Positions 46,090 through 55,226 are shown, numbered from the stretch's first letter. The stretch is DNA of 64,000 bases from Rhizobium sp. Leaf306 (GCF_001423425.1 NZ_LMNX01000004.1:1-64000), one strand, 5' to 3'. The notes: a model not told the origin generated them from the sequence alone. A program made the numbers and translations.

Positions 46090-46530
46090 ATGACTGTCGA
46101 TAACGGAAAATCCGATCTGACCCGATTCGTGGATGCACAAGATCCGGTCTACGCGCAGGTCATGAGCGAACTGCGAAACGGCCGAAAAGAGTCGCACTGG
46201 ATGTGGTACATTTTCCCGCAGATCGCCGGTCTTGGTCCCTCAATCATGTCACAACGCTTCGCACTTACCTCTCTGGAAGAAGCCCAGACCTATCTCGACC
46301 ATCCGGTGCTTGGACCACGTCTCCTCGAATGCACGCACGCCATGCTTCCGCATGAAGGACTTTCGGCGCGCACCATCCTCGGGTTCCCCGACGACATGAA
46401 GTTTCGCAGTTCGATGACGCTGTTCGATAAAGCCGCAACAGAAAAGGGCTCGCCTTTCGAGCGAGCCCTTGAGAAGTTCTTCGGCGGCCAGCGCGACGAC
46501 AAGACGATCGCGCTGCTGGGGATTGGCTGA
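46090..46530 (+). CDS. DUF1810 domain protein
   Basis: A 146-residue cytosolic protein fitting DUF1810 along its whole length: LTRFVDAQDPVYAQVMSELRNGRK, HWMWYIFPQIAGLG (about 35-48) and LTSLEEAQTYLDHPVLGPRLLEC are family blocks. The function is unknown. GAGGAG lies seven bases before the ATG. The stop codon TGA abuts the stop of the convergent Tim44-like gene with no gap, and a transcription terminator for that gene lies within this coding region at 46444-46470. Confidence 0.88.
   Translation: MTVDNGKSDLTRFVDAQDPVYAQVMSELRNGRKESHWMWYIFPQIAGLGPSIMSQRFALTSLEEAQTYLDHPVLGPRLLECTHAMLPHEGLSARTILGFPDDMKFRSSMTLFDKAATEKGSPFERALEKFFGGQRDDKTIALLGIG
46444..46470 (-). terminator. Intrinsic terminator embedded antisense in DUF1810
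   Basis: On the minus strand AAGGGCTCGC pairs with GCGAGCCCTT (seven-base loop), followed by TTTTCTG. It lies about 60 bases past the Tim44-like gene stop, inside the opposite coding sequence. Confidence 0.7.
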
Positions 46531-47604
46531 TCAGGCAGCCGACTGGATGGCCGAGACCTTCCAGTCATTGGCCGGCTTGCGCACGAAGGTCCAGATCTCG
46601 ACCGTTTCCGTGACGGCATTCGGATCCCCTTCGGCGACAGCGCCGGTGTTGCGATCGCTCAGGAAGTCGACGCTCGAGTAGCGCATCGCAACCGTTGCGT
46701 ATTCCTGGCCGTTTTCGCGCCAGGCTTCCGAAAGGTCGCCCTGCAACAGGGTCACGTCGCGGACTTCGTTCTTCACGCCGTTGGTGGCGTTTTCACCAAG
46801 CTCTTCAGCCAGATAGGACATGGCTTCCGGCGTGGTGAGATTGCGAAGCTTCGCGTAGTCTTCCGCGCCATAGGCAGCCTGGACATCCGTCAGCATCTTT
46901 TCAAAGAGGCCGAGATCGCGACCGGTGATACCGACTTCATCCGTGTCGGGACCCGCCTGACGCGGAGCAGACGCAGCCTGCGTGGCACCGAAGCCACCCA
47001 TCGCACCGCCGCCAGAACCGATCTTAGGGATCTGGAAGCCGCCACCGTTGTTCTGCGGTGCCTGGTAGGCATGGTTATTGTTGTCACGGCTGTTACCCCC
47101 GAAACCGTTATCGCGCGCGTTGCCCGCAGGACCCGCCGGGTGCTGCTGCTGGCGACGACGGGCGAAGAAGCGGAAGGCCAGCATGGCAAGACCCGCGATC
47201 AGCGCGATCTGCAACAGCATGCCGAACATGCCGGCCATACCGCCAAAACCGTTGCCCATCATCATGCCGAACAGGCCACCGAGAGCCAGACCGCCGAGAA
47301 GACCACCGGCCATGCCGCCGAACAGGCCACGACGCGGCTGAGCCGCCTGAGCGCCTGCGCCGTTAGCAGGAGACGCTGCGTTCTGCTGCGTGTTGGGCGT
47401 CATCGAACGATTGATGCCGGTTGCCGTGCCTGGTGCCGTGTTCGTGGTCGGCGGCGGTGCGAATGTGCGTGTACCGCGGCTGCCGAAGCTGGAACCGCCG
47501 CCGGCGCGGCGCGCCTCCGCCATATCGACGGCTGTTAGCGAAACTGCCATTCCGACCGCGAAGATCGCGAAGAGTTTCTGGAAACGCCGAAGCTTGGATA
47601 ACAT
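46531..47604 (-). CDS. Tim44-like domain protein
   Basis: A 357-residue exported or membrane protein. A signal-like segment (residues about 12-28) ends near DMAEARR; a long Ala/Gly/Pro/Asn-rich low-complexity region follows, then a Gly/Met-rich stretch with GLLGGLALGGLFGMMMGNGFG and a membrane helix (IALIAGLAMLAFRFFARRR). The C-terminal domain (about 225-357) fits Tim44-like: TDVQAAYGAEDYAKLRNLTTPEAMSYLAEEL. The bacterial role is unknown; in mitochondria Tim44 links to protein import. AGGAGA precedes ATG 47604. Confidence 0.82.
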   Translation of the reverse strand: MLSKLRRFQKLFAIFAVGMAVSLTAVDMAEARRAGGGSSFGSRGTRTFAPPPTTNTAPGTATGINRSMTPNTQQNAASPANGAGAQAAQPRRGLFGGMAGGLLGGLALGGLFGMMMGNGFGGMAGMFGMLLQIALIAGLAMLAFRFFARRRQQQHPAGPAGNARDNGFGGNSRDNNNHAYQAPQNNGGGFQIPKIGSGGGAMGGFGATQAASAPRQAGPDTDEVGITGRDLGLFEKMLTDVQAAYGAEDYAKLRNLTTPEAMSYLAEELGENATNGVKNEVRDVTLLQGDLSEAWRENGQEYATVAMRYSSVDFLSDRNTGAVAEGDPNAVTETVEIWTFVRKPANDWKVSAIQSAA

Positions 47605-47794
47605 TGGTTTCTCCTCTGGCCGCCCGATGCGGTCGTGATCCTAGATATAGAGAGTGGCAGGCGCGAATTTTAGAGCCACCACCATCTTTTCCCGCCGAAG
47701 TAGATATCGGACGATGAAACGGGAGCCAAGCGATGCAAATACAACCAGCGGGAGATTTAGCGTATGGACCGATCACATCGGCTTGATCACAACG

Positions 47795-47824
47795 AAAAAG
47801 CCCGGCGCGCTGGCACCGGGCTTT
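47795..47824 (-). terminator. Rho-independent terminator of serA
   Basis: AAAGCCCGG / CCGGGCTTT, 9-bp stem, followed on the minus strand by TTTTTCG, 25 bases beyond the serA stop. Confidence 0.85.
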
Positions 47825-47848
47825 GTCTTGGTCATCCGGGAGGATGGT

Positions 47849-49444
47849 TTATTCGACGTTGAAGACCAGCTGGCGGGCCTGACGGATCGCCGGGTTGGCG
47901 GTCAGGCGGGCGAGCACGTCGTTCGAAACAGGACCATCGACATAAAGCAGCGCGATCGCATCGCCGCCATCCTTCTCGCGGCCGAGATGGAAGTTGGCGA
48001 TGTTGACGCCGGCATCACCGAGCGTGGTGCCCATGAAGCCGATCATGCCGGGTACGTCGGTATTGGAGATGTAGACCATGTTGGCGCCGACATCGGCGTC
48101 CATGTTGATGCCCTTGATCTGGATGAACCGCGGCTTGCCGTCGGAAAAGACGGTGCCGGCGACGGAACGGCTCTGCTTGTCGGTGGTGACCGTCAGCTTG
48201 ATGTAGCCGTCATAGACACCGGTCTTGTCGCGCTTGACCTCGGACAGGACGATGCCCTTTTCCTTGATCATGATCGGCGCGGAAACCATGTTCACGTCTG
48301 CCACCTGGTTACGGATCAAACCAGCCAGAAGCGCGGAGGTGAGCGCCTTGGTGTTCATTCCGGCCGTTGCGCCATCAAACAGGATCTCGATTTCCTTGAT
48401 CGGATCTTCCGTGACCTGACCAACGAAGGCACCGAGAACATCGGCAAGACGGATGAACGGCTTCAGGATCGGTGCTTCTTCAGCGGTGATCGAGGGCATG
48501 TTGATGGCGTTGGAAACGGCACCCTTGACGAGATAGTCCGACATCTGTTCAGCCACTTGCAAGGCCACGTTTTCCTGGGCTTCCGTGGTGGAGGCGCCCA
48601 GATGCGGCGTGCACACGACGTTGTCGAGTCCAAACAGTGGGCTTTCCGTCGCAGGCTCGACTTCGAACACGTCGAAACCAGCACCGGCGACATGGCCGGA
48701 CTTGATGGCTTCAGCAAGCGCTGCTTCATCGACCAGACCGCCACGGGCGCAGTTGATGATCCGCACGCCCTTCTTGGTCTTGGCAAGGTTTTCCTTGCCG
48801 AGAATGCCGCGGGTCTTGTCGGTCATCGGAACATGCAGGGTGATGAAGTCGGCGCGCGCCAGCAGATCGTCCAGCTCGACCTTCTCGACGCCCATGTCCA
48901 GTGCGCGTTCCGCCGACAGGAAGGGGTCGTAGGCGATGACATGCATGCCGATGCCGATCGCCTTCTTGCAGACGATGCCACCGATATTGCCGGCGCCGAT
49001 GACGCCAAGCGTCTTGCCGGTGATTTCGACACCCATGAACTTCGACTTTTCCCACTTGCCGGCCTGCGTAGAGGCATCGGCCTGCGGCAACTGGCGGGCA
49101 ACCGCGAACATCAGCGCGATCGCGTGTTCAGCCGTCGTGATCGAGTTGCCGAACGGCGTGTTCATGACGATGATGCCGCGCTTCGAGGCAGCCGGAATGT
49201 CGACATTGTCGACGCCGATACCGGCGCGGCCAATGACCTTGAGGTTGGTCGCAGCAGCGATCAGCTTCTCGGTCGCCTTGGTGGCGGAACGGATGGCGAG
49301 GCCATCGTAATTGCCGATGATTTCGGCGAGCTTGTCCTTGTCCTTGCCGAGCTTCGGCTGGAAATCGACTTCGACGCCGCGATCGCGAAAGATCTGGACA
49401 GCGGTTTCGGAGAGTTCGTCGGATACGAGAACGCGAGGTGCCAT
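47849..49444 (-). CDS. serA: D-3-phosphoglycerate dehydrogenase
   Basis: A 531-residue long-form PGDH, the first enzyme of serine synthesis. It shows the Rossmann motif LGVIGAGNIGGIVCKKA (about 147-163), the active Arg (NCARGGLVDE), Glu, and HLGASTTEAQENVALQVAEQ with the catalytic His. A C-terminal ACT domain (about 455-531) mediates serine feedback. The start is ATG 49444 with GGAGCCCAACCC upstream. It lies 92 bases after serC in the same direction, consistent with a serC-serA operon. Confidence 0.95.
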   Translation of the reverse strand: MAPRVLVSDELSETAVQIFRDRGVEVDFQPKLGKDKDKLAEIIGNYDGLAIRSATKATEKLIAAATNLKVIGRAGIGVDNVDIPAASKRGIIVMNTPFGNSITTAEHAIALMFAVARQLPQADASTQAGKWEKSKFMGVEITGKTLGVIGAGNIGGIVCKKAIGIGMHVIAYDPFLSAERALDMGVEKVELDDLLARADFITLHVPMTDKTRGILGKENLAKTKKGVRIINCARGGLVDEAALAEAIKSGHVAGAGFDVFEVEPATESPLFGLDNVVCTPHLGASTTEAQENVALQVAEQMSDYLVKGAVSNAINMPSITAEEAPILKPFIRLADVLGAFVGQVTEDPIKEIEILFDGATAGMNTKALTSALLAGLIRNQVADVNMVSAPIMIKEKGIVLSEVKRDKTGVYDGYIKLTVTTDKQSRSVAGTVFSDGKPRFIQIKGINMDADVGANMVYISNTDVPGMIGFMGTTLGDAGVNIANFHLGREKDGGDAIALLYVDGPVSNDVLARLTANPAIRQARQLVFNVE

Positions 49445-49536
49445 GGGTTGGGCTCCTTGATAAGGGGTGTAATCTCTAAATGCGGATGAAACGGTGCCGC
49501 GTCCCTAGACGGGTGAGCGGCAGCACCGGAATTCGA

Positions 49537-50715
49537 TCAGGCGGCGGCCTTGGAAAGCGCGGCCTTCTGCGTTTCGAACGCATAGGTGAGCCACGGCATC
49601 AGCGCCTTCATGTCCGCCTCTTCGACGGTAGCGCCAGCCCAGATGCGCAAGCCCGACGGTGCGTCGCGGTAAGCGCCGACGTCGAGTGCGACGCCTTCCT
49701 TTTCGAGGATTGAGGTCACGCCCTTGGCAAAGGCTGCCTGTGCGTCAGCGTCGAGAGCGGCGACATCGGCATCGGCGATCTTCAGGCAGACCGAGGTGTT
49801 GGAGCGGGTCTCATCGACCTGCGCCAGATTGGCGATCCAGTCGTTGGCCGCCACGAAATCGAAGATCACCTTCGCATTCGCGTCGGCACGGGCAATCAGC
49901 GCCTTCAAGCCACCGAGCGACTTCGCCCATTGCAGCGCATCGATATAATCCTCGACGCAGAGCATGGACGGCGTGTTGATCGTCTCACCCTTGAAGATGC
50001 CTTCGGAAATCTTGCCGCCCGAGGTCATGCGGAAGATCTTCGGCAGCGGCCAGGCCGGGACGTAGCTTTCAAGACGGGCGACAGCGCGCGGCGACAGGAT
50101 GATCATGCCGTGGCCACCCTCGCCGCCCAGCACCTTCTGCCAGGAGAAGGTGGTGACGTCGAGCTTGGCAAAATCGAGGTCCTGCGCAAATGCGGCCGAC
50201 GTTGCGTCGCAGATGGTGAGGCCCTTGCGGTCATCAGGGATGAAGTCGGCATTCGGAACGCGAACGCCCGATGTCGTGCCGTTCCAGGTGAAGACCACGT
50301 CACGGTCGAAATCGATAGTGGAAAGGTCGGGAAGCACGCCGTAATCGGCCTCGATCTTGCGCACATCCTTCAGCTTCAGCTGCTTGACCACGTCGGTGAC
50401 CCAGCCGGCACCAAAACTTTCCCAGGCGACCATGTCGACGCCACGTTCGCCAAGCAGCGACCACAACGCCATTTCGACGGCGCCGGTGTCGGACGCGGGA
50501 ACGATGCCGATACGGTAATCGGCCGGAACGTTCAGAACTTCACGGGTGAGATCAATGGCCTGCTTGAGCTTGTCCTTGCCAACCTTGGCGCGGTGCGAAC
50601 GACCGAGCGGGGCATCGGAGAGAGCGTCGAGCGACCAACCGGGGCGCTTCGAGCAAGGGCCAGAAGAAAAATGGGCGTTATTCGGACGCAGGTCCGGCTT
50701 TGCGGCATTGGCCAT
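49537..50715 (-). CDS. serC: Phosphoserine aminotransferase
   Basis: A 392-residue class V PLP aminotransferase of the alphaproteobacterial branch: [66 protein letters not shown] (PLP Asp) and the PLP lysine in [13 protein letters not shown]. The start is ATG 50715 (MANAAKPD) behind GGAAGGG; the longer upstream frame runs through the leader. It converts 3-phosphohydroxypyruvate to phosphoserine after SerA. Its leader may be a regulatory RNA. Confidence 0.94.
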   Translation of the reverse strand: MANAAKPDLRPNNAHFSSGPCSKRPGWSLDALSDAPLGRSHRAKVGKDKLKQAIDLTREVLNVPADYRIGIVPASDTGAVEMALWSLLGERGVDMVAWESFGAGWVTDVVKQLKLKDVRKIEADYGVLPDLSTIDFDRDVVFTWNGTTSGVRVPNADFIPDDRKGLTICDATSAAFAQDLDFAKLDVTTFSWQKVLGGEGGHGMIILSPRAVARLESYVPAWPLPKIFRMTSGGKISEGIFKGETINTPSMLCVEDYIDALQWAKSLGGLKALIARADANAKVIFDFVAANDWIANLAQVDETRSNTSVCLKIADADVAALDADAQAAFAKGVTSILEKEGVALDVGAYRDAPSGLRIWAGATVEEADMKALMPWLTYAFETQKAALSKAAA

Positions 50716-50770
50716 ATGTATACCCTTCCAGGTAATTGGCTCCTCGTTGGGGAGGAGTGTCCCGCCGCCG
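50716..50770 (-). promoter_or_regulatory. Candidate serC leader RNA element
   Basis: Immediately before serC, the minus strand holds GGCGGCGGGACA then the stem CTCCTC-(CCCAAC)-GAGGAG (50740-50757) and the ribosome site GGAAGGG. An alphaproteobacterial serC RNA motif has been described at this position; I match it by location and hairpin only, not by alignment. Confidence 0.45.
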
Positions 50771-51083
50771 TGGATAGTGGAAAGATGAGAAAAGCGCAAG
50801 TGAAAATGGATTTCTGGAGAGTGCGGCTAGCAAGATCGCGCTGATGGACGCGGAGTAGCACAAGACCAAGATCGGTCCGCTAGCATATGTATGATATGCC
50901 GATTCCCCGACTGATCACCCTTGCAAAGTCCAAAAGACTATCGCGCCGATAGTGTCGAAATGGCGTGCAGCCCTGCAACGTCAGTGCGTCTTCAGCAATA
51001 TGAGCCTGAAGCCCGCAGCTTGTCAGGAAACTTTTCTCCGCCCAGGCTGTTTGACAGCTTACCTACAGATCCAGGAGCAGACC

Positions 51084-51347
51084 ATGAAACGCTTTCTTGT
51101 ACTGGCTGCAGCAGGCCTCCTCACGGCCTGCTCGACATCACAGGTCGACCTTTCCCCCATCCCCGGGAGCATCACATACAAAGGGCAGCCTCACACGCGG
51201 CTGAAAAACGCACCGGTGGGCAGCAGGATACCCCATGAATTTCGCAACCAGTTCGGTGAACGGATCAGCGAAACTTACGTCATCGAACCTGATCGTAGCC
51301 TGCGCATAATCGACAGACATAGGATCGACGGTCCGTTCGATGACTGA
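51084..51347 (+). CDS. Small lipoprotein, hypothetical
   Basis: An 87-residue protein with a lipoprotein signal: MKRFLVLAAAGLLTACSTS, where LLTAC is the lipobox and Cys16 would be lipidated. The mature part is about 70 residues with PHTRLKNAPVGSRIPHEF and an RISETYVIEPDRSLRI beta-like stretch. ATG 51084 has CAGGAG six bases upstream, which rules out the longer frame opening at 50952. The family is not recognised. It converges on another small exported protein, 23 bases away. Confidence 0.75.
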   Translation: MKRFLVLAAAGLLTACSTSQVDLSPIPGSITYKGQPHTRLKNAPVGSRIPHEFRNQFGERISETYVIEPDRSLRIIDRHRIDGPFDD

Positions 51348-51370
51348 CCGTCGATCATACTCACCTGTTG

Positions 51371-51670
51371 TCAGTAACGTGGCCGACGTCTTGGATCGCA
51401 ATCCTGGCGATCAAGCCTGTCGATGTCGTCGATCACGCCTCTGCCTCCGTGCAACGCGAGGCAGGTTCGGCCGTCGAACATGAGTGCGTAGCTGCCGCGC
51501 CGGTCCGAAATGCGTCCAACATCGCGAAAGCCCTGGTCGCGCAGATCGTCTTTCACGGCATTGATGCGCTGTCCAACGTAGTCATCAAGGTATCTCTGGG
51601 CCGATGCCGAACCGGCAAACGCTGATAATGCAACGCCAGCTACAACCGCCGAAACAAAATACTTCTTCAT
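51371..51670 (-). CDS. Small exported hypothetical protein
   Basis: A 99-residue protein with a cleavable signal peptide (MKKYFVSAVVAGVALSAFAG ending SASAQ at about residue 25). The mature part, about 75 residues, contains RYLDDYVGQRINAVKDDLRD and RGSYALMFDGRTCLALHGG, and is rich in Arg and Asp with two Cys that may form a disulfide. No family recognised. The start is ATG 51670. Confidence 0.75.
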   Translation of the reverse strand: MKKYFVSAVVAGVALSAFAGSASAQRYLDDYVGQRINAVKDDLRDQGFRDVGRISDRRGSYALMFDGRTCLALHGGRGVIDDIDRLDRQDCDPRRRPRY

Positions 51671-51885
51671 TCATCCTCTCCCACAGCGCGATCAAAATCG
51701 CGTTTATCGACATTTCGGGCGGAGAGTGCGTTCGTCAAGAGTTCGTGATCGGCTGCCGATGCGGTTGGTGCTGTGACCGGGCTCTACCGCGCAGTCCTCG
51801 TAACGCTCCCGGTGTCCCAGTGAGATGACAGGGCGAAGCAGCGGGGCCAAACGGAAATTCGTCTTCGTCTGGGCCGCCAAACGAC

Positions 51886-51915
51886 AAAAGGCCGCCCGGA
51901 AGGCGACCCTTTTTT
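51886..51915 (-). terminator. Terminator hairpin of the outer-membrane protein gene
   Basis: On the minus strand AAGGGTCGCC pairs imperfectly with GGGCGGCCTT, then TTGTC; located 20 bases beyond the stop. Confidence 0.65.
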
Positions 51916-51934
51916 CTCGAGGTCGAGATAAAGC

Positions 51935-52768
51935 TTACTTATAGACCAGCGGAGCCGGTTCCGGCTCGTAGGCGACGGGTGTCGCGCAGCCGCCGAAGAC
52001 GTAGCGAGCGCCAAGGCGTGCTTCGTGGCTGTAGAAGCCCTTGTCGCGGCCCGGACCACCATTCGAGGCGTAACCGAACATGTCGCCGCCGTCGACATAG
52101 CGGAAGCGGTAGCCGACATCGGCCTTGACGTTGCAGGTCACGTCGATGGTCGCGCCAGCCATCAGGGCACCGGTCGCGCGCCACGAGCCCTTGCCGCCGT
52201 GTTCAACCGAATCATCGCACAGCGCCGGGTTTCCGGTGGCGCAGGACGTGTTGCGCAGCTTGTCCCATTTCACGTAGGTCGCACCGATACCGGCGCCGAC
52301 ATAGGGCGTGAAATAGGCGTATGTGCCGAGATCGACATAAACGTTGGCGAGAAGGCTATAGGCCCTCATCGATGCACGATCCTTGGAGATGCAGTCCGCC
52401 GCCACGCCGCAGCTGCCGCTCGTCGACCCTTCAAAGTCGCTCTTCGTCAGGTAGTCGAAAGTCACGTCCGAGCGAAGGTAGTTGTTGATCTGGTAACCGA
52501 CACCACCGCCGAACGTGAAGCTGTCGTCGATATCCGTCGACCGGAAATCCGTTTCGCTTGCCGAGCTGCCGCCCTGAAAGAACTTGGCGCCGCGCAGCTT
52601 GTTGAAGGAATAACCGACGTCGCCGCGCAGGTACCACCCGGTCGACTCCTGAACGGTCACTTCCGGTGCATCCTGAAAGGCTTCCGGCTGCGGCTGATAG
52701 ACATCCGCGGAATAGGCAACGGTGGTCGTCAGCAAGAACGCCATCGTGGCTGCTAGGCACTTCTTCAT
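51935..52768 (-). CDS. Outer-membrane beta-barrel protein, RopB/Omp25-like
   Basis: A 277-residue outer-membrane protein with a signal peptide (residues 1-20, ending VAYSA). The barrel has alternating strands such as GWYLRGDVGYSFNKLRG, FGGGVGYQINNYLRSDVTFDYL, YFTPYVGAGIGATYVKW and VKADVGYRFRYVDGG, ending in an aromatic terminus (APLVYK). This matches the porin-like RopB/Omp25/Omp31 family of rhizobia and Brucella. The promoter region contains a perfect TTAA-N7-TTAAC motif at 52850-52865, about 80-95 bases upstream of the ATG. Confidence 0.87.
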   Translation of the reverse strand: MKKCLAATMAFLLTTTVAYSADVYQPQPEAFQDAPEVTVQESTGWYLRGDVGYSFNKLRGAKFFQGGSSASETDFRSTDIDDSFTFGGGVGYQINNYLRSDVTFDYLTKSDFEGSTSGSCGVAADCISKDRASMRAYSLLANVYVDLGTYAYFTPYVGAGIGATYVKWDKLRNTSCATGNPALCDDSVEHGGKGSWRATGALMAGATIDVTCNVKADVGYRFRYVDGGDMFGYASNGGPGRDKGFYSHEARLGARYVFGGCATPVAYEPEPAPLVYK

Positions 52769-52849
52769 GGCTCATCTCCAAGCTTGTCGCGTCAATGGCA
52801 GGCACGACGCCCGGCCACCTCTTTGACAATGAAGAATGAAGAAAAAAGG

Positions 52850-52865
52850 TTAAATGCTGATTAAC
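52850..52865 (+). promoter_or_regulatory. CtrA-type site upstream of the outer-membrane protein
   Basis: TTAA-ATGCTGA-TTAAC matches the CtrA consensus TTAA-N7-TTAAC exactly; a further TTAAC half-site lies at 52904-52908. The gene runs on the minus strand from 52768. Confidence 0.55.
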
Positions 52866-53014
52866 TATAACCCCAGCAAGGTTATATTCGTGAAGATTTG
52901 CGGTTAACAGCACACTGCTCTTAACGACATGTTCACATTATATAAGTGAATTCTAAAAAATTATCGGCGAATTTTTCGTGGATGACGCCCTCGCCTGCCG
53001 CCCACTCGCGTCAG

Positions 53015-53203
53015 TCAGCCTTCCCGGTCCGCTTTGGCTTTGCGTTTCAACTCGGCCACGGATCGAAGATGGTCGGCGAGCGCAGTCCTCAGTTTTTCCT
53101 GCTCATGCCTTGCGACAAGTTTGACCGCTGCCCTGCGGACAGCTTCGATTTTAACGTGCTGCATCTCTTCCATCCCGTCCTTGCGGGAAAGAGAACGCAC
53201 CAT
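53015..53203 (-). CDS. Small charged ORF, tentative
   Basis: A 62-residue ORF in the 550-base gap between the outer-membrane protein and the GH15 gene. It is strongly helical and charged (AVRRAAVKLVARHEQEKLRT, then ADHLRSVAELKRKAKADREG), a coiled-coil pattern, with no Cys and no membrane segment. Alternative starts at about 53173 and later are possible; none has a good Shine-Dalgarno. The coding-like composition supports it, but it could be chance. Confidence 0.35.
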   Translation of the reverse strand: MVRSLSRKDGMEEMQHVKIEAVRRAAVKLVARHEQEKLRTALADHLRSVAELKRKAKADREG

Positions 53204-53317
53204 CTCGAAGTTCGATCCCTAAAAAATCAGGGGTAACTTCTTGGCGAGCCAAGACGTTATCGGCGAACCGATCTGCTGCTTCGGAGTTGTCCGTTCTGCA
53301 TAGGAAAGGGTCAGGTT

Positions 53318-55153
53318 TTGACACAACTGAATACCGATACTGGGAAATCATTGGCGGTCCACGCCGACGTGCCGCGACCGATCGCCGAACATGGTGCGGT
53401 CGGCAATCTGAGAACCCTAGCGCTGGTTGCGCGCGATGGTGCGCTCGATTTTCTCTGCTGGCCGGATCTGGACAGTCCCAGCATCTTTGCCGCACTCCTC
53501 GATCCGGAAAAGGGCGGCGCGTTCGAGCTTTCGCCTGACATCGACGATGCCCGTCGTCTGCAGATGTATATCCCCGAGACCAACGTCCTCCTCACCCGCT
53601 GGCTCGGACAGCACCAGAGCGCCGAAGTGGTCGATCTGATGCCGGTGCCAAAAACCGAGGACGGGGTGGAGAACCTGATCCGCCGGGTTGAAGTCACCCG
53701 CGGCGAGATGACGTTTTCGCTGCGTTGCTGGCCGCGCTTCGACTATGCGCGCAAGGTGCCCGAGGTCACGGTCGACGGCGGCGTGTCAACGTTCCGCTGC
53801 GGTGATTTCACCCTTCGCCTCTCGGGCCCGGTGACCTTCGAAAAGGAAGACGGCGGTGTCAGCGCCACGTTTTCATTGAAAGCCGGAGAGACGGCCGACT
53901 TTGTTCTGGACGGAGACGACGGCGACGTCTGGGACAAGGACGCTGTCAGCGCTGCAATCGCGGACGCCATAGAATACTGGCAGGGCTGGGCAAAACGCTC
54001 GACCTATACCGGTCGCTGGCGCTCCTCCGTCACCCGCTCGGCACTGGCGCTCAAGCTTTTGACCTCGCAAAAGAACGGTTCCATTGCCGCAGCGGGAACA
54101 TTCGGTTTGCCCGAAGCTCCGGGCGGCCCGCGAAACTGGGATTACCGTGCGACCTGGATCCGGGATGCCTCCTTCACGATCTACGCGCTGATGCGCCTTG
54201 GCTATCAGGACGAAGCGAACGCATTTTCCCATTGGCTCGTCGACAGGACGGACCGGTCGCCAGGTGGGGAAATACAGATCATGTACAATCTCGATGGCAG
54301 TCGCGTTGACACCGAACAGGAACTCGACCACCTCTCGGGCTATGGCGGTGCCAAACCCATCCGCGTCGGCAACAATGCCGCCGAACAGATCCAGCTGGAC
54401 ATCTACGGCGAGCTTCTCGATTCGGTCTATATCAGCAACAAATACGGCGAGGCGATCTCCCACGACAACTGGAATGCTGTCCGGCGCATCGTCGACCACG
54501 TCTGCGACATCTGGCAGGACGCCGATGCCGGCATCTGGGAAATCCGCAGCGAGCCGCAGGAACATCTGCATTCCCGGCTTATGTGCTGGGTCGCGGTGGA
54601 TCGTGCCATCCGGCTGGCTCAGAAGCGGTCGCTAACAGCTCCGTTCGGACGCTGGGTCGAGGCACGCAATGCCATCAGCGACGACATCTGGGCAAACTTC
54701 TGGAATGCCGATCTCGGCCACTTCGTTCATGCCAAGGGTGGCAGTGATCTCGACGCGTCCATGCTGATGATGCCGCTCGTGCGCTTCATCAGTGCCACCG
54801 ACCCGGCCTGGCTGGCGACGCTCGATGCAATCGGCAACGAACTTGCCGATGATGCGCTCGTCATGCGCTACAAGCGCAAGGACGGCCTGGACGGCGATGA
54901 AGGCTTCTTCGCCGCCTGTTCGTTCTGGTATGTGGAGTGCCTCGCCCGCGCCGGTCGTCTGGCCGAAGCCGAGATCAACATGGAAAAGCTGCTCCTGTTC
55001 GGCAATCACCTGCAGCTCTATGCGGAAGAATTCGATCCGCGCGGTGAGTTCCTCGGCAACTTCCCGCAGGCCTTCACCCACCTCGCCCTGATCAGCGCCG
55101 CCTTCTACCTCGACGGCGCACTGGACGGCAAGTTCAGGCAGTGGCGGCCGTAA
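53318..55153 (+). CDS. Glycoside hydrolase family 15 protein
   Basis: A 611-residue cytosolic GH15 (glucoamylase/trehalase-like) enzyme. An N-terminal beta-sandwich (about 1-230) precedes the (alpha/alpha)6 barrel with NWDYRATWIRDASFTIYALM (about 272-291) and DEGFFAACSFWYVECLARAG (about 527-546), holding the conserved acidic residues. It hydrolyses alpha-glucosidic bonds; whether trehalose, maltodextrin or another sugar cannot be read. No signal peptide is present. The start is a TTG at 53318 with AGGGTCAGG before it; no in-frame ATG is close. It lies in a region with stress genes elsewhere in the window but no GGAAC promoter is seen. Confidence 0.88.
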   Translation: MTQLNTDTGKSLAVHADVPRPIAEHGAVGNLRTLALVARDGALDFLCWPDLDSPSIFAALLDPEKGGAFELSPDIDDARRLQMYIPETNVLLTRWLGQHQSAEVVDLMPVPKTEDGVENLIRRVEVTRGEMTFSLRCWPRFDYARKVPEVTVDGGVSTFRCGDFTLRLSGPVTFEKEDGGVSATFSLKAGETADFVLDGDDGDVWDKDAVSAAIADAIEYWQGWAKRSTYTGRWRSSVTRSALALKLLTSQKNGSIAAAGTFGLPEAPGGPRNWDYRATWIRDASFTIYALMRLGYQDEANAFSHWLVDRTDRSPGGEIQIMYNLDGSRVDTEQELDHLSGYGGAKPIRVGNNAAEQIQLDIYGELLDSVYISNKYGEAISHDNWNAVRRIVDHVCDIWQDADAGIWEIRSEPQEHLHSRLMCWVAVDRAIRLAQKRSLTAPFGRWVEARNAISDDIWANFWNADLGHFVHAKGGSDLDASMLMMPLVRFISATDPAWLATLDAIGNELADDALVMRYKRKDGLDGDEGFFAACSFWYVECLARAGRLAEAEINMEKLLLFGNHLQLYAEEFDPRGEFLGNFPQAFTHLALISAAFYLDGALDGKFRQWRP

Positions 55154-55161
55154 CAGCGAAC

Positions 55162-55208
55162 GGCCACGAGGTCGTGGCCCATCCCTCTCCCGTCATAGCC
55201 GGGAGAGG
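55162..55208. terminator. Double hairpin between convergent GH15 and glmM
   Basis: Two adjacent stems: GGCCACGA/TCGTGGCC (55162-55179, loop GG) and CCTCTCCCG/CGGGAGAGG (55184-55208, loop TCATAGC). One may serve each direction. Confidence 0.6.
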
Positions 55209-55226
55209 CTAGATCCAAACGATCCG

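Noticed and set aside
52946..53236. Plus-strand ORF of 96 residues in the gap before GH15
   Set aside because: Its composition is not coding-like and it lacks a ribosome site; the minus-strand frame there looks better.
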